The position numbers were made by a program, and so were the translations under genes. Positions 38,673 to 47,218 of a DNA stretch of 64,000 nucleotides are shown one piece after another. The stretch spans positions 4,083,001-4,147,000 of the forward strand of contig NZ_CP026730.1 of the NCBI RefSeq assembly GCF_003369795.1, read 5' to 3'. The notes under the pieces are model-generated. The model ran no database searches. It was not told the origin of the DNA and saw nothing but the letters and a program-made list of their open reading frames with translations. The stretch is from Streptomyces sp. CB09001 (GTDB taxonomy: Bacteria > Actinomycetota > Actinomycetes > Streptomycetales > Streptomycetaceae). How positions within the stretch are numbered: the stretch's first letter is position 1; every line of letters begins with the position of its first letter.

Positions 38673-39905
38673 CTACATCCTGCTCAAGCTCGCCGCCGCG
38701 AACAGCACGTCCCTGATCGCCTCCCGGTCCCCGACCTGACCCGCCGCCGCCTCCGCCGGAGGCACATGGCCCGCCGCCAGCCGGCAGAACTCCACGCCGT
38801 CCAGGGCGACATGCGCCACCTCGTGGTCGGCGGAGCCCACCGCGCCGGGGGAGTCCAGCGGGATGAGCCACTCGCCGCCGCCCGAGCCCTCGATCTCCAG
38901 CCGCAGGCTGCGCCCCGGCCCACCCGCGGCGACCAGGTGCGGTCGGCCACCGGGCGTGGCCAGACCGGCCCGGCGGCGGGCCGCGAGGGCGCCCGGCAGC
39001 AACCGGGCGGCGAGGTCGATCATGCCGTTGAGATGGCGCGCGGACGGCGGCTCGTACGGATAGTCCACCGCCTCGGCGATGTCCTCCGCGTGCACCCAGC
39101 ACTCGAACGCCCGGTCCAGCATCGCGTCCCGCAACGGCAGCTCGAAGTCGCCGTACGAGACCGGCATCCCGCCCGAGCCGCCGGTGAACGCCACCGTCCG
39201 GACGATGCCGTGGCTCTGGTCACGCCAGGGTGCCCGCACCGCGCGGGTGGGCGGGTAGTGCGAGGCCCGCCAGTACGCCTCCGTGCGGGCGGCCGGTGCG
39301 TGGCTGGGCGCGGCGATGTCACCCAGCGGGTCGTCGAGGCCCAGGCCGACGGCGACCGCGCCGTCGACCGTCAGCAGGTGCGCGATGACCCCGGCGACGG
39401 TGGTACGGCGGCTCGCGGGGCCGTCGTCCTCGAACCAGCGCAGCCGGACCGGGGCGTGCCACTCGGCGTCCCCGAAGTCCTGGAGCAGCGCGTCGAGGCG
39501 CGCGGTCTCGGCATCGTAGGAGGCGGCCCACTCGGGCACCGGGATACGGGGCGGACGCCGCTCCAGGCAGCCCTCCAGGACCCGGGTGCGCAGGGCGGGG
39601 TCCAGGTCGAGGCTCTCCGGCCGCTGGAGCAGCGTGACGGCCTCGCGCAGGCGCAGCGCCTCGTCGGCGCAGCTGTCGCACTCCCCGAGGTGCTCGTCGA
39701 CGGCCGCCGCCTCCCGCGCCGAGCAGGCGGCCAGCGCCCACGCACCGAGCAGCGACGTCAGCACGTGGTGCTCCAGCGCGAGCGGCGCCGCCTCGGGCAG
39801 CGCCCGCCCGCCGTCCTCGACGGAGGCGCGGGGCAGCGGTATGCGCGCCCCGGTGCCACCGGCGTCGTCTTCGCCGTTCTCGCCGTTCCCGTCGTACGCC
39901 GTCAT
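38673..39905 (-). CDS. Zinc-finger anti-sigma-like protein with MDMPI/DinB domain
   Basis: 410 aa. The ATG overlaps the sigma-factor stop by 4 nt. The N-terminal ~90 residues carry the zinc-finger anti-sigma motif with H-x3-C-x2-C in DEHLGECDSCADEALRL, after HHVLTSLLGAWALAACSAREAA. The rest is a mycothiol-dependent maleylpyruvate-isomerase-like (DinB) fold: RLDALLQDFGDAEWHAPV, TTVAGVIAHLLTVDGAV, AFECWVHAEDIAEAV with the histidines, and a C-terminal SCP2-like part. There is no membrane span. It probably holds the ECF sigma factor and releases it on a thiol or redox signal (inference). Confidence 0.82.
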   Translation of the reverse strand: MTAYDGNGENGEDDAGGTGARIPLPRASVEDGGRALPEAAPLALEHHVLTSLLGAWALAACSAREAAAVDEHLGECDSCADEALRLREAVTLLQRPESLDLDPALRTRVLEGCLERRPPRIPVPEWAASYDAETARLDALLQDFGDAEWHAPVRLRWFEDDGPASRRTTVAGVIAHLLTVDGAVAVGLGLDDPLGDIAAPSHAPAARTEAYWRASHYPPTRAVRAPWRDQSHGIVRTVAFTGGSGGMPVSYGDFELPLRDAMLDRAFECWVHAEDIAEAVDYPYEPPSARHLNGMIDLAARLLPGALAARRRAGLATPGGRPHLVAAGGPGRSLRLEIEGSGGGEWLIPLDSPGAVGSADHEVAHVALDGVEFCRLAAGHVPPAEAAAGQVGDREAIRDVLFAAASLSRM

Positions 39906-40495
39906 GCCGCACCTCCGTACCCGGGCGGAGCCGCGGGTGGGCGCGGGGCGGTGCCGGCGTCGCGGGCGGTGGACAGGAGCTGGAGGCCCAGGCGGAGGCG
40001 GCGGCGGGCCTCGTCCTCCGTGACCCCGAGGTCGGCGGCGGTCTGGCGGTAGTCGCGGCGCTGGAAGTAGGCCAGCTCCAGCGCGGCGCGCAGGGGAGCC
40101 GGCATGGACTGCACGATGTAGTCGGCGCGGGCGGCGACCGAGGCGTGCCGCACCTTGGTCTCCAGCTCCTCCGCGGTGCCCGCCCCGCCCCGCACCAGAG
40201 CCGCGGTCTCGGTGGCGCGCAGCCGCTGGACGGCGAAACGGTGGGTGAGGGTGGCGATCCAGGTCCGCAGCGGGCCCTGCCGGGGGTCGTAGGCGTCGGG
40301 ATGCTCCCAGACGTGCGCGAAGACGTCGCGCGTGATGCGGTCGGCGGCCCGCTCGTCGTCGAGCACGCGGTGCGCCAGGCCGTGCACCAGCGAGGCGAAC
40401 CGGTCGTACAGCTCGCCCAGGGCGGCGGCCTCCCCACGCGCGAGCCGCTGCTGCATCTTGCGGTCCCAGCGCAGTGGCACGTCCCTCTTCGCCAT
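39902..40495 (-). CDS. ECF sigma factor
   Basis: 197 aa from ATG (MAKRDVPLRWDRKMQQRL). Region 2: AALGELYDRFASLVHGLAHRVLDDERAADRITRDVFAHVWEHPDAYDPRQGPLRTWIATLTHRFAVQRLR. Region 4: PLRAALELAYFQRRDYRQTAADLGVTEDEARRRLRLGLQLL. No regions 1 or 3, so an extracytoplasmic-function type. It is coupled to the zinc-finger anti-sigma-like gene by an ATGA overlap, the usual sigma/anti-sigma operon. The target promoters are not known. Confidence 0.9.
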   Translation of the reverse strand: MAKRDVPLRWDRKMQQRLARGEAAALGELYDRFASLVHGLAHRVLDDERAADRITRDVFAHVWEHPDAYDPRQGPLRTWIATLTHRFAVQRLRATETAALVRGGAGTAEELETKVRHASVAARADYIVQSMPAPLRAALELAYFQRRDYRQTAADLGVTEDEARRRLRLGLQLLSTARDAGTAPRPPAAPPGYGGAA

Positions 40496-40825
40496 GCGGT
40501 CCCTCCACCCCTTCCCCGGTCCCAGCCTGCGGCCGCCCTCTCCCCGAAATGTAGTCGGCACGTCCGACAGCGCACGCCCCTTTGTTCCAATGTGCGCCCC
40601 CGGGCAGCCGGAGGTGATATGCGCCTCCACTACCCTCTATCGTGCGACCACACTCGATCGAACAGGATCGAAACCGTCTGAAACGAGCCACTTCCGACCG
40701 GTCCCCGTTTCTGCCGCGGCGTTTGCGGGAACGGCCGGTGGGCAGGCGCGCCGCCAAGAAGCGTAAGCACGGCTTCCGTTTCGGGTGAATCCCGAAGGTT
40801 CCAGGCGTTCCGACGAAGGAAGGGC
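40496..40825. other. 330-nt divergent gap between sigma and STAS genes
   Basis: I see no gene here. It holds a GGAGGTG/CGCCTCC hairpin (40610-40628), two GATCGAA direct repeats (40656-40662 and 40666-40672) and a comparatively AT-rich stretch, so both promoters probably lie here. Confidence 0.5.
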
Positions 40826-41206
40826 ATGGTGGTGACGTTCAACGTGACCGGCGGCGAGCGGGGCCGGTGGGCCGTGCTCCAGGTGTCGGGCGAACTGGAC
40901 CTGGTGACGTCACCGGTGCTGCGGCAGCGCGTGCACGACGAGGTGGCGGAGGGGCGGCACAGCCTCGTCCTGGACCTCTCCGACGTCCTGTTCTGCGATT
41001 CCAGCGGGGTCGGCGTCCTCATCGCGTCCCGGCGGCTCATCCGCTCCTGCCAGGGCAGGCTGCGCCTGATACTGCCCGCCCAGGGCGCCGTCGACGGCTC
41101 CCACGTCAACCGCGTCCTCGGCGCGCTGGGAGTGCGCCGGCTCTTCGACTGCCACCCCGACCTCGCCTCGGCGACCGGGGACGAGCCGCGGCCCCTTTCC
41201 GCGTAG
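40826..41206 (+). CDS. STAS-domain anti-sigma factor antagonist
   Basis: 126 aa, ATG behind GAAGGAAGG. STAS fold with VLQVSGELDLVTSPVLRQRV, then the phosphorylation-site loop LDLSDVLFCDSSGVGVLIASRR, where the second serine of DSSG is the expected phospho-acceptor. It is like RsbV/BldG and would bind and inhibit an anti-sigma kinase such as the RsbW-like protein at 42359. Its sigma target is unproved, though an ECF sigma gene is divergent from it. Confidence 0.9.
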   Translation: MVVTFNVTGGERGRWAVLQVSGELDLVTSPVLRQRVHDEVAEGRHSLVLDLSDVLFCDSSGVGVLIASRRLIRSCQGRLRLILPAQGAVDGSHVNRVLGALGVRRLFDCHPDLASATGDEPRPLSA

Positions 41207-41277
41207 GCCGCGTCCGGCGTCGTACGCTCCGGGCGAGACGTACCCCGAACACCGACGTGAGGCGGCCGGAGAGAATC

Positions 41278-41790
41278 ATGGTCAACAGCGAGTACGAGCG
41301 CAGGATCGCCGCGCGGTTCACCACCTTCGACCAGGACGGCAACGGCCACATCGACCGTTCCGACTTCAGCGGGGCGGCCAAGGCCCTGCTCGCCGAGTTC
41401 GGCGTCGCCGCCCGCTCGGACAAGGGCCAGTCCCTGTACGGCGGTGCCGAGGCGCTCTGGCAGGGCCTGGCCGGGATCGCCGACCGGGACGGCGACCAGC
41501 GCATCACCCGTGAGGAGTTCGTCACCGGAGCGGTCAAGCGGCTGCGGGACAAGCCCGACCGGTTCGCCGAGATCGCCCGCCCCTTCCTGCACGCCGCCCT
41601 GGCGGTCGCCGACACCGACGGCGACGGAGCGGCCACCGTCGCGGACACCGCGCGGGCGCTGACCGCCTTCGGCGTGCCCGAGGACCTCGCCCGGCCGGTC
41701 GCCGCCGCGCTCGACACGGACGGCGACGGCAAGGTGGGGGAGGCGGAGATCGTCCCGGCCTTCGCCCGCTACTTCACGGTGCCCGAGTAG
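41278..41790 (+). CDS. EF-hand calcium-binding protein (calerythrin-like)
   Basis: 170 aa from ATG (MVNSEYERRIAARFTTFDQDG). Four EF-hand loops are visible: DQDGNGHIDRSD, DRDGDQRITREE, DTDGDGAATVAD and DTDGDGKVGEAE. The third has a weaker last position. This fits the bacterial calerythrin/CabC group of Streptomyces, soluble Ca sensors or buffers linked to aerial growth. Its stop codon TAG (41788-41790) lies in the first unit of a 15-bp tandem repeat, and the next unit supplies a second in-frame TAG. Confidence 0.9.
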   Translation: MVNSEYERRIAARFTTFDQDGNGHIDRSDFSGAAKALLAEFGVAARSDKGQSLYGGAEALWQGLAGIADRDGDQRITREEFVTGAVKRLRDKPDRFAEIARPFLHAALAVADTDGDGAATVADTARALTAFGVPEDLARPVAAALDTDGDGKVGEAEIVPAFARYFTVPE

Positions 41791-41897
41791 CGCGTGCCCG
41801 AGTAGCGCGTGCCTGAGTGGCGCGTGCCCGAGTGGCGCGTGCCTGAGTGGCACGTCCGGAGTGGCGCGTACCGGAGTGGCGCGTACCGGAGCGGTGC
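41779..41897 (+). repeat. 15-bp tandem repeat overlapping the EF-hand stop codon
   Basis: Eight units with consensus GTGCCCGAGTRGCGC: 41779, 41794, 41809, 41824, 41839, 41854 (14 nt), 41868 and 41883. Units 1 and 2 carry TAG in frame with the EF-hand gene; later units have TGG at that place. If those two stops changed, translation would continue as VPEWR repeats. The remainder of the 41791-42358 gap (568 nt) has no gene I can support; a TTCACG-TTC-CGTGAA dyad (42244-42258) and a loose -35/-10 (TTGTTC near 42272, TACGAT near 42298) precede the RsbW-like gene. Confidence 0.8.
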
Positions 41898-42358
41898 CCG
41901 CCCGGGTGTCGCGGATCGTGGCAGAGCGGCATCACGGAGCGTTGATACCGGGTTGTGTCCGCCGAGTCGCCCGTTACGGCCCGGAGTCGGTGCCACGCTC
42001 CGGTACCTTGTGTGGGATGCGAGTGCTCCCGAGCGCCAGCCGTGCCGGAGTTGCCCCCGGGGCGGCTCCGGAACCGGCGGTGTGCGCCTTGCCCCGCAGG
42101 GCGGAACGGCCGTCGGCCGCCGCCTGTTCGACTCCTCGGGACGCGCGTCGCACAGTATGCCGCACGCGTACTCCTTCGCGCTGGAATATGCCCGAAGCGC
42201 TTGTTGCCGTGACTGTACGTCAACCATGCTGTCCCATAAGGGATTCACGTTCCGTGAACCCTGTCCAGGCCGTTGTTCTGGCCATGCTGGAAATGGCTAC
42301 GATCGTGGCCCTCATGAGGCGCGAGCCTTGGTGTCCGCCGGTTCGGATGGTGTGAGCG

Positions 42359-42850
42359 GTGCAGGTGCTTCAAGTGCAGCTGGAGGTCCGTCCAGACCCC
42401 TCGGAAGTGGGGCGTGCCCGGCGTTGGGCGCGTTCACGGCTCGCCGGATCGGGGATACGGACCGACGAACCACTCGCCGAGACGCTGGTTCTGCTCGTCT
42501 CCGAACTCGTCACCAACGCCGTGGTGCACACCGGGCGTTCGGCGGTGCTGCGGCTGCTGCTGCCGGGCGCGGTGACCGAGGAGACGGAGAAGGCCACCGT
42601 CCGCCTCGAGGTGGACGACGCCAGCGACCGGGCTCCCGTGCCCCGTTGCGCGGGCGGCGAGTCGACGGGCGGCCGGGGCCTCGCCCTCGTGGACGGCCTC
42701 GCCGACCGCTGGGGCTGGAGCCGGGAGGGCACCGGCAAGCGCATCTGGTGCGAACTGGACCGGCGCAGCGCGGGCGAGGAGGCCCCGCCCGTCCGCGGGA
42801 GCGGTGGCGGCGCGGTGGCGTACGAGGGATTCGCGTACGAAGTGGTGTGA
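42359..42850 (+). CDS. RsbW-like ATP-binding (anti-sigma) protein
   Basis: 163 aa from GTG. GHKL ATPase fold: N-box SELVTNAVVHTG, G1-type EVDDASDR and G2-type GGRGLALVDGLADRWGW. This is the HATPase_c_2 class that phosphorylates STAS proteins or holds sigma factors; Streptomyces has many copies. The last ~35 residues are a variable tail (GEEAPPVRGSGGG). With the STAS gene nearby it could form a partner-switch pair (inference). Confidence 0.87.
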   Translation: MQVLQVQLEVRPDPSEVGRARRWARSRLAGSGIRTDEPLAETLVLLVSELVTNAVVHTGRSAVLRLLLPGAVTEETEKATVRLEVDDASDRAPVPRCAGGESTGGRGLALVDGLADRWGWSREGTGKRIWCELDRRSAGEEAPPVRGSGGGAVAYEGFAYEVV

Positions 42851-42903
42851 CGGCCGTGCGCCGGGGTGTGCTTCCGTGCGCGTCCCCGGCGAAGCGGGAC
42901 ACA

Positions 42904-42953
42904 CGTGAGGAAAGCCCCCTCGCCGGTTGACGGATCGTGACCGTTTCCTCACG
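42904..42953. promoter_or_regulatory. 10-bp inverted repeat in the 326-nt convergent gap
   Basis: CGTGAGGAAA (42904-42913) and TTTCCTCACG (42944-42953) are perfect inverted copies 30 nt apart, downstream of the RsbW-like gene. The gap 42851-43176 holds no gene I can support. The dyad may be an operator or a long-range stem. Confidence 0.35.
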
Positions 42954-42984
42954 CTTGTAGGCACGATTCGCCGCGAGGGGACGA

Positions 42985-43009
42985 CGAGGGCCCGGTGACG
43001 GGGCCCTCG
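42985..43009. terminator. 9-bp hairpin between convergent genes
   Basis: CGAGGGCCC/GGGCCCTCG with a 7-nt loop in the gap between the RsbW-like gene and the GlxA-type gene; fits a bidirectional terminator. Confidence 0.55.
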
Positions 43010-43176
43010 ACGAGCGTGGGTCGTGTCGGCGGCGGTTTCCTCGGGGGCGACGGGAGCCGGGCGGGAGCGCCGGAGTCGGGTGGCGGCGCGCGATGCCGTG
43101 CTCGGGGCGGACAACGCCGCGCCGCCGGCCGACGAGTCCCGGGACGGAGCCCGCTCGTTCTCCGCTCGCTCTCCTC

Positions 43177-44238
43177 TCATTCTCCACAGGCTGTGGACAA
43201 CTCCGCGCGGAAGGTCCGCCGGTACCCGGTCGGTGTGACCCCGAGCGCCGCCTGAAGATGCTGCCGCATCGACTGGGCCGTGCCGAATCCCGCGTCCTGG
43301 GCGACCTGGTCGACCGACAGCGCGGTGGACTCCAGCAGGTGCCGGGCCCGTTCGACGCGCTGCCGGGTGAGCCACTGGCCCGGACTGACACCGACCTCCT
43401 CGCGGAAACGGCGGGTGAAGGTACGGACCGACATCGACTCCTGGGCGGCCATGTCCCGCAGCTGGATCGGCTCGTGCAGGCGGTCGAGCGCCCACGCGCG
43501 GGCCCCCGTCGTGGACGACTGCTGCGGATCGGGCACCGGCCGCTCGATGTACTGGGCCTGCCCGCCGTCCCGGTGCGGCGGTACGACGGTGCGGCGGGCC
43601 ACCTCGTTGGCGACGGCGGTGCCGTGGTCCCGGCGCACGATGTGCACGCACAGGTCGACACCGGCCGCGACCCCGGCCGAGGTGAGCACGTCGCCGTCGT
43701 CGACGAACAGCACGTCGGCGTCCACCCGCACCTGCGGGAAGAGCCGCTGGAAGTGCTCGGCGGAGGCCCAGTGCGTGGTCGCCGGGCGGCCGTCCAGATA
43801 CCCCGCCGCGGCCAGTACGAAGCCACCCGTGCAGATCGCGACGAGCCGGGTGCCGGGCCGCACGTGCACCAGCGCGGCGGCAAGCTCCCCGGTCAGCACG
43901 CCCTCCTCGTAGACCGGGCCCAGCTCGTAGGAGGCGGGGACGACGACCGTGTCGGCGGTGGCCAGCGCCTCGGGGCCGTTTCCGACCAGGATCTCGAAGT
44001 CGGCGTCCGTGACGACCGGGCCCGGCGGCCGGACCGAGCAGGTGACGACCTCGTACAGCGGGCGCCTGTGCTCGTCGCGGGCGAGGCCGAAGATCCGCGA
44101 CGCGATGCCCAGCTCGAAGGGGAGCAGGCCGTCGAGTGCGAGGACGACGACACGGTGCGGACGGGCGGGGGCGTCGACGACGCTGCGGGCATCGGGGACG
44201 CTGCGGGCATCGGGGACGCTGCGGATATCGGGGGCCAT
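43177..44238 (-). CDS. GlxA-family regulator (DJ-1/PfpI + AraC)
   Basis: 353 aa from ATG (MAPDIRSVPDARSVPDARSV); the N-terminus carries a short RSVPDA repeat. An N-terminal DJ-1/PfpI-like domain (HRVVVLALDGLLPFELGIASRIFG ... LVAICTGGFVLAAAGYLDGRPATTHW, with the nucleophile-elbow cysteine in ICTGG) joins a C-terminal AraC domain with two HTH motifs (IQLRDMAAQESMSVRTFTRRFREEVGVSPGQWLTRQRVERARHLL; VDQVAQDAGFGTAQSMRQHLQAALGVTPTGYRR). This fusion is the GlxA/amidase-type activator class. The signal is unknown. Divergent from the MFS gene, which it may control. Confidence 0.9.
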   Translation of the reverse strand: MAPDIRSVPDARSVPDARSVVDAPARPHRVVVLALDGLLPFELGIASRIFGLARDEHRRPLYEVVTCSVRPPGPVVTDADFEILVGNGPEALATADTVVVPASYELGPVYEEGVLTGELAAALVHVRPGTRLVAICTGGFVLAAAGYLDGRPATTHWASAEHFQRLFPQVRVDADVLFVDDGDVLTSAGVAAGVDLCVHIVRRDHGTAVANEVARRTVVPPHRDGGQAQYIERPVPDPQQSSTTGARAWALDRLHEPIQLRDMAAQESMSVRTFTRRFREEVGVSPGQWLTRQRVERARHLLESTALSVDQVAQDAGFGTAQSMRQHLQAALGVTPTGYRRTFRAELSTACGE

Positions 44239-44322
44239 GACCCGATCCTATGGCCCGATCCTAGCGAACGGTGTCCTTCGGGCCACTCGCCCGAGTGGTG
44301 ACCGCTGCGGAGACTCAATGAC

Positions 44323-45639
44323 GTGACCCAGACAACCGACGCCGCAGCAGCTTCCGAGGAACAGCCGCAGCCCACCCGGCCAAGCCGCCGCACCCGGGCG
44401 CACCGCGCCTGGTGGGTCGCCGCCGTCACCTTCGTGACGATCATCGGGGCCGCCGCCTTCCGCTCCCTGCCCGGCATCCTCATCGACCCGCTCCACCAGG
44501 AGTTCGGCTGGTCGCGCGGCACGATCGGGGCCGCCGTCTCGGTCAACCTCGCGCTCTACGGCCTGACCGCACCCTTCGCCGCCGCGCTGATGGACCGCTT
44601 CGGCATCCGGCGGGTGGTCGCCGTCGCCCTGCTGGTGATCGCGCTCGGTTCGGGTCTGACCGTGTGGATGGACTCCGCCTGGCAGCTCATCCTGTGCTGG
44701 GGCCTGCTGGTCGGTCTCGGCTCCGGCTCGATGGCCCTGGCCTTCGCCGCGACCGTCACCAACCGCTGGTTCACCGAGCGGCGCGGCCTGGTCACCGGTG
44801 TCCTCACCGCCGCATCCGCCTCCGGACAGCTGATCTTCCTGCCGCTGCTGTCCTGGATCGTCGAGACGTACGACTGGCGCCCGGCGGCCGTCACCGTCGC
44901 CCTCGCCGCCCTGGCCGTCGTCCCCTTCGTCTGGCTCCTCCTGCACGACCACCCGGCCGACGTCGGCCAGAAGCCGTACGGCGCCGAGGAGTTCGTCCCC
45001 AAGCCCGCCCCCGTGCCCGGCGCCGCCCGCCGCGCCCTGACGGTCCTGTTCTCCGCCGTGCGCACCGGCCCGTTCTGGCTGCTGGCCGGCACCTTCGCGA
45101 TCTGCGGCGCCTCCACCAACGGCCTGATCCAGACCCACTTCGTGCCCGCCGCCCACGACCACGGCATGCCGATCACCGCCGCCGCCTCGCTGCTGGCCGT
45201 CATCGGCGTGTTCGACGTGGTCGGCACGATCGCCTCCGGCTGGTTCACCGACCGCTTCGAACCGCGCCGCCTGCTCGCCGTGTACTACGCCCTGCGCGGT
45301 GTCTCCCTGCTCTTCCTCCCCATGCTGCTCGCGCCGAGCGTCCACCCGCCGATGATCTTCTTCATCGTCTTCTACGGCCTCGACTGGGTCGCCACCGTCC
45401 CGCCCACCCTCGCCCTGTGCCGCGAGCACTACGGCGAGGACAGCGCGATCGTCTTCGGCTGGGTGCTGGCCTCCCACCAGGTGGGCGCCGCCCTCGTCGC
45501 CTTCCTCGGCGGCGTGGCCCGCGACCGGTTCGGCTCCTACGACGTGGTCTGGATCGCCTCCGGCGCCCTGTGCGCGGCGGCGGCGCTGATGGCGTTGGTG
45601 ATCCGGCGGCGGCCGGTTCCGGTGGCCGCGCTGACATGA
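44323..45639 (+). CDS. MFS transporter
   Basis: 438 aa from GTG. Twelve transmembrane segments with the MFS loop motifs: LMDRFGIRRVVAVALLVIALGSG after TM2, a YDWRPAA block before TM6, and GWFTDRFEPRRLLAVYYALRGVSL after TM8. The layout with GTIGAAVSVNLALYGLTAPFAAALMDRF resembles the OFA/monocarboxylate group (oxalate/formate-like carriers). The substrate is unknown; the divergent GlxA-type gene is its probable regulator. Confidence 0.9.
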   Translation: MTQTTDAAAASEEQPQPTRPSRRTRAHRAWWVAAVTFVTIIGAAAFRSLPGILIDPLHQEFGWSRGTIGAAVSVNLALYGLTAPFAAALMDRFGIRRVVAVALLVIALGSGLTVWMDSAWQLILCWGLLVGLGSGSMALAFAATVTNRWFTERRGLVTGVLTAASASGQLIFLPLLSWIVETYDWRPAAVTVALAALAVVPFVWLLLHDHPADVGQKPYGAEEFVPKPAPVPGAARRALTVLFSAVRTGPFWLLAGTFAICGASTNGLIQTHFVPAAHDHGMPITAAASLLAVIGVFDVVGTIASGWFTDRFEPRRLLAVYYALRGVSLLFLPMLLAPSVHPPMIFFIVFYGLDWVATVPPTLALCREHYGEDSAIVFGWVLASHQVGAALVAFLGGVARDRFGSYDVVWIASGALCAAAALMALVIRRRPVPVAALT

Positions 45640-45665
45640 GCAGGTCGTAAGCTCCCGGGCATGGG

Positions 45666-45908
45666 GTGGGGGACGGAGCCGGGGGCGGCCAGGGACAGAC
45701 GCCTGACGTGGTCGAACGACGAGTGGAACGTGGCGGCGGCACTGTGCGCGACGCAGCTGCCACTGGTGTGGCTGGCGTGGTGCGGCTCGACGGTGACTGC
45801 GGTGAGGAGACGCGCTGGACGATCAGCGGCAGCGGGCAGGCGCCCGAGCTGTTCGCGCTGTTCGGCGACCCGGACGCCGGTGACCTGCTGATCCTCACCC
45901 GGCATTAG
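45666..45908 (+). CDS. Possible small protein, 80 aa
   Basis: The C-terminal part, GEETRWTISGSGQAPELFALFGDPDAGDLLILTRH, reads like a real folded protein with GC-rich third positions, while the first half of the frame is less clear. A competing frame (45661-45891) is GC3-rich only in its first half. The stop overlaps the stop of the convergent monooxygenase gene (TTAG), and its true start could be a later GTG. No family is recognised. Confidence 0.4.
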   Translation: MGDGAGGGQGQTPDVVERRVERGGGTVRDAAATGVAGVVRLDGDCGEETRWTISGSGQAPELFALFGDPDAGDLLILTRH

Positions 45909-47119
45909 CCCGGCAGCCGCGACACCCGCCCCGCCCCCCTTTTCGCGCTCTTCGCGACCGCCCCGGCGATCCGCTCCGCGTCGGTCGCCAGCTCGCGGAG
46001 CATGCCGCTGATGGGATTGGTGAAGCCGGTGAAGTACAGGCCGGGGGCGGTGGCCGGGGTGCGGCCCCCGTGCGCGAGCGGTCGCCCGGTGCCGTCGAGG
46101 ACGCCGAGGTGCCCGACCAGCCCCTCCAGGCCGCGCCGGTACCCCGTGGCCGCGATCACCGCGTCGGGGGCGATGCGGGTGCCGTCGGCCAGCAGGACCT
46201 TGCCGTCCTCGAAGCCGTCCATCGCGGCGACGACCTCCACCCGGCCGGAGCGCACCGCGTCGATCAGGCCCACGTCCTGTACCGGGATGGCACCCTCGGC
46301 CACCCGGCTGTAGAGCCCGGTGCCGGGACGCGGCAGCCCCTGCGCCGACAGGTCGGGCACGCTGATCCGGGCCAGCGGCCGGGCCAGCCGGTCCACCAGG
46401 GCGACCGGCAGCCGCCGGCACAGCACGCCGGTGTACTGGGCGGCCCACCCGGCGGTCGAGCGCCGGACGATGTGCGGCGCCGTGCGCACCGCGAGGCGGA
46501 CCCGGGCGGCCCCGCCCTCCACCAGGTCCACGGCGATCTCGGCGCCGGTGTTGCCCACTCCGACCACGAGGACGTCCCGGCCGGCGTACGGGGCCGGGGC
46601 GCGGTAGTCGGCGGCGTGCCGGAACTCGCCGCTGTACGTGTCCCGGCCCGGCCAGTCCGGGACGCGCGGGGTGTGGTTGTAGCCGGTGGCGACCACCACC
46701 GCGGCGCCGGTCAGCTCCCGGCCTCCGGAGGCGTGCAGCAGCCAGCCGGTCCCGTCGGCCGCGCGCTCGACGCGGAAGACCTCGACGCCGGTGACGATCT
46801 CCAACTGGTGGTACTCGGCGTATTTCTCCAGGTACCGCACCACGTCGTCCCGGGCCACCCACCGTCCGAAGCGGCGCGGCATCGGCAGGCCGGGCAGCGC
46901 CGACAGGCGGCGGGTGGTGTGCAGCCGCAGCCGGTCGTAGTGGCGCCGCCACGAGGAACCGACGTGCTCGGCCCGCTCCAGGACCACGGCCCGCAGACCG
47001 CGGGCGCGCAGCGCGTGGGCGGCGGCGAGACCGCCGGGACCGGCGCCTATGACGTACACGGGACGGTCCGCGGGGTGGGCGGGCCGCTGCGGATCAGCGG
47101 ACACTGTGGAGTCGGCCAT
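45905..47119 (-). CDS. Flavin-dependent monooxygenase (FMO/BVMO-like)
   Basis: 404 aa from ATG. FAD-binding GxGxxG in YVIGAGPGGLAAAHALRARGLRAVVLE, the block GSSWRRHYDRLRLHTTRRLSALPG, an ATGYNHTPRVPDWPG segment, and the second, NADPH-binding motif in DVLVVGVGNTGAEIAVDL. Ends with ATGYRRGLEGLV and GLYFTGFTNPISGMLRE. Fits the single-component flavin monooxygenases that oxidise S or N or ketones. The substrate is unknown; the neighbours give no pathway. Confidence 0.88.
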   Translation of the reverse strand: MADSTVSADPQRPAHPADRPVYVIGAGPGGLAAAHALRARGLRAVVLERAEHVGSSWRRHYDRLRLHTTRRLSALPGLPMPRRFGRWVARDDVVRYLEKYAEYHQLEIVTGVEVFRVERAADGTGWLLHASGGRELTGAAVVVATGYNHTPRVPDWPGRDTYSGEFRHAADYRAPAPYAGRDVLVVGVGNTGAEIAVDLVEGGAARVRLAVRTAPHIVRRSTAGWAAQYTGVLCRRLPVALVDRLARPLARISVPDLSAQGLPRPGTGLYSRVAEGAIPVQDVGLIDAVRSGRVEVVAAMDGFEDGKVLLADGTRIAPDAVIAATGYRRGLEGLVGHLGVLDGTGRPLAHGGRTPATAPGLYFTGFTNPISGMLRELATDAERIAGAVAKSAKRGAGRVSRLPG

Positions 47120-47218
47120 GCGGCGAGCGTAACCGCGCCCACGGTTGATGGGTCTCGGTCAAGACCGGAATCGGTTGCGGATCGGTCACGACCTGGACGG
47201 GTCGGCTTGAATGGCCGG

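Noticed and set aside
41809..42930. Open frame reading the tandem repeat as VPEWR units and running past the RsbW-like gene
   Set aside because: No start with a ribosome site, and the RsbW-like gene is clearly in another frame.
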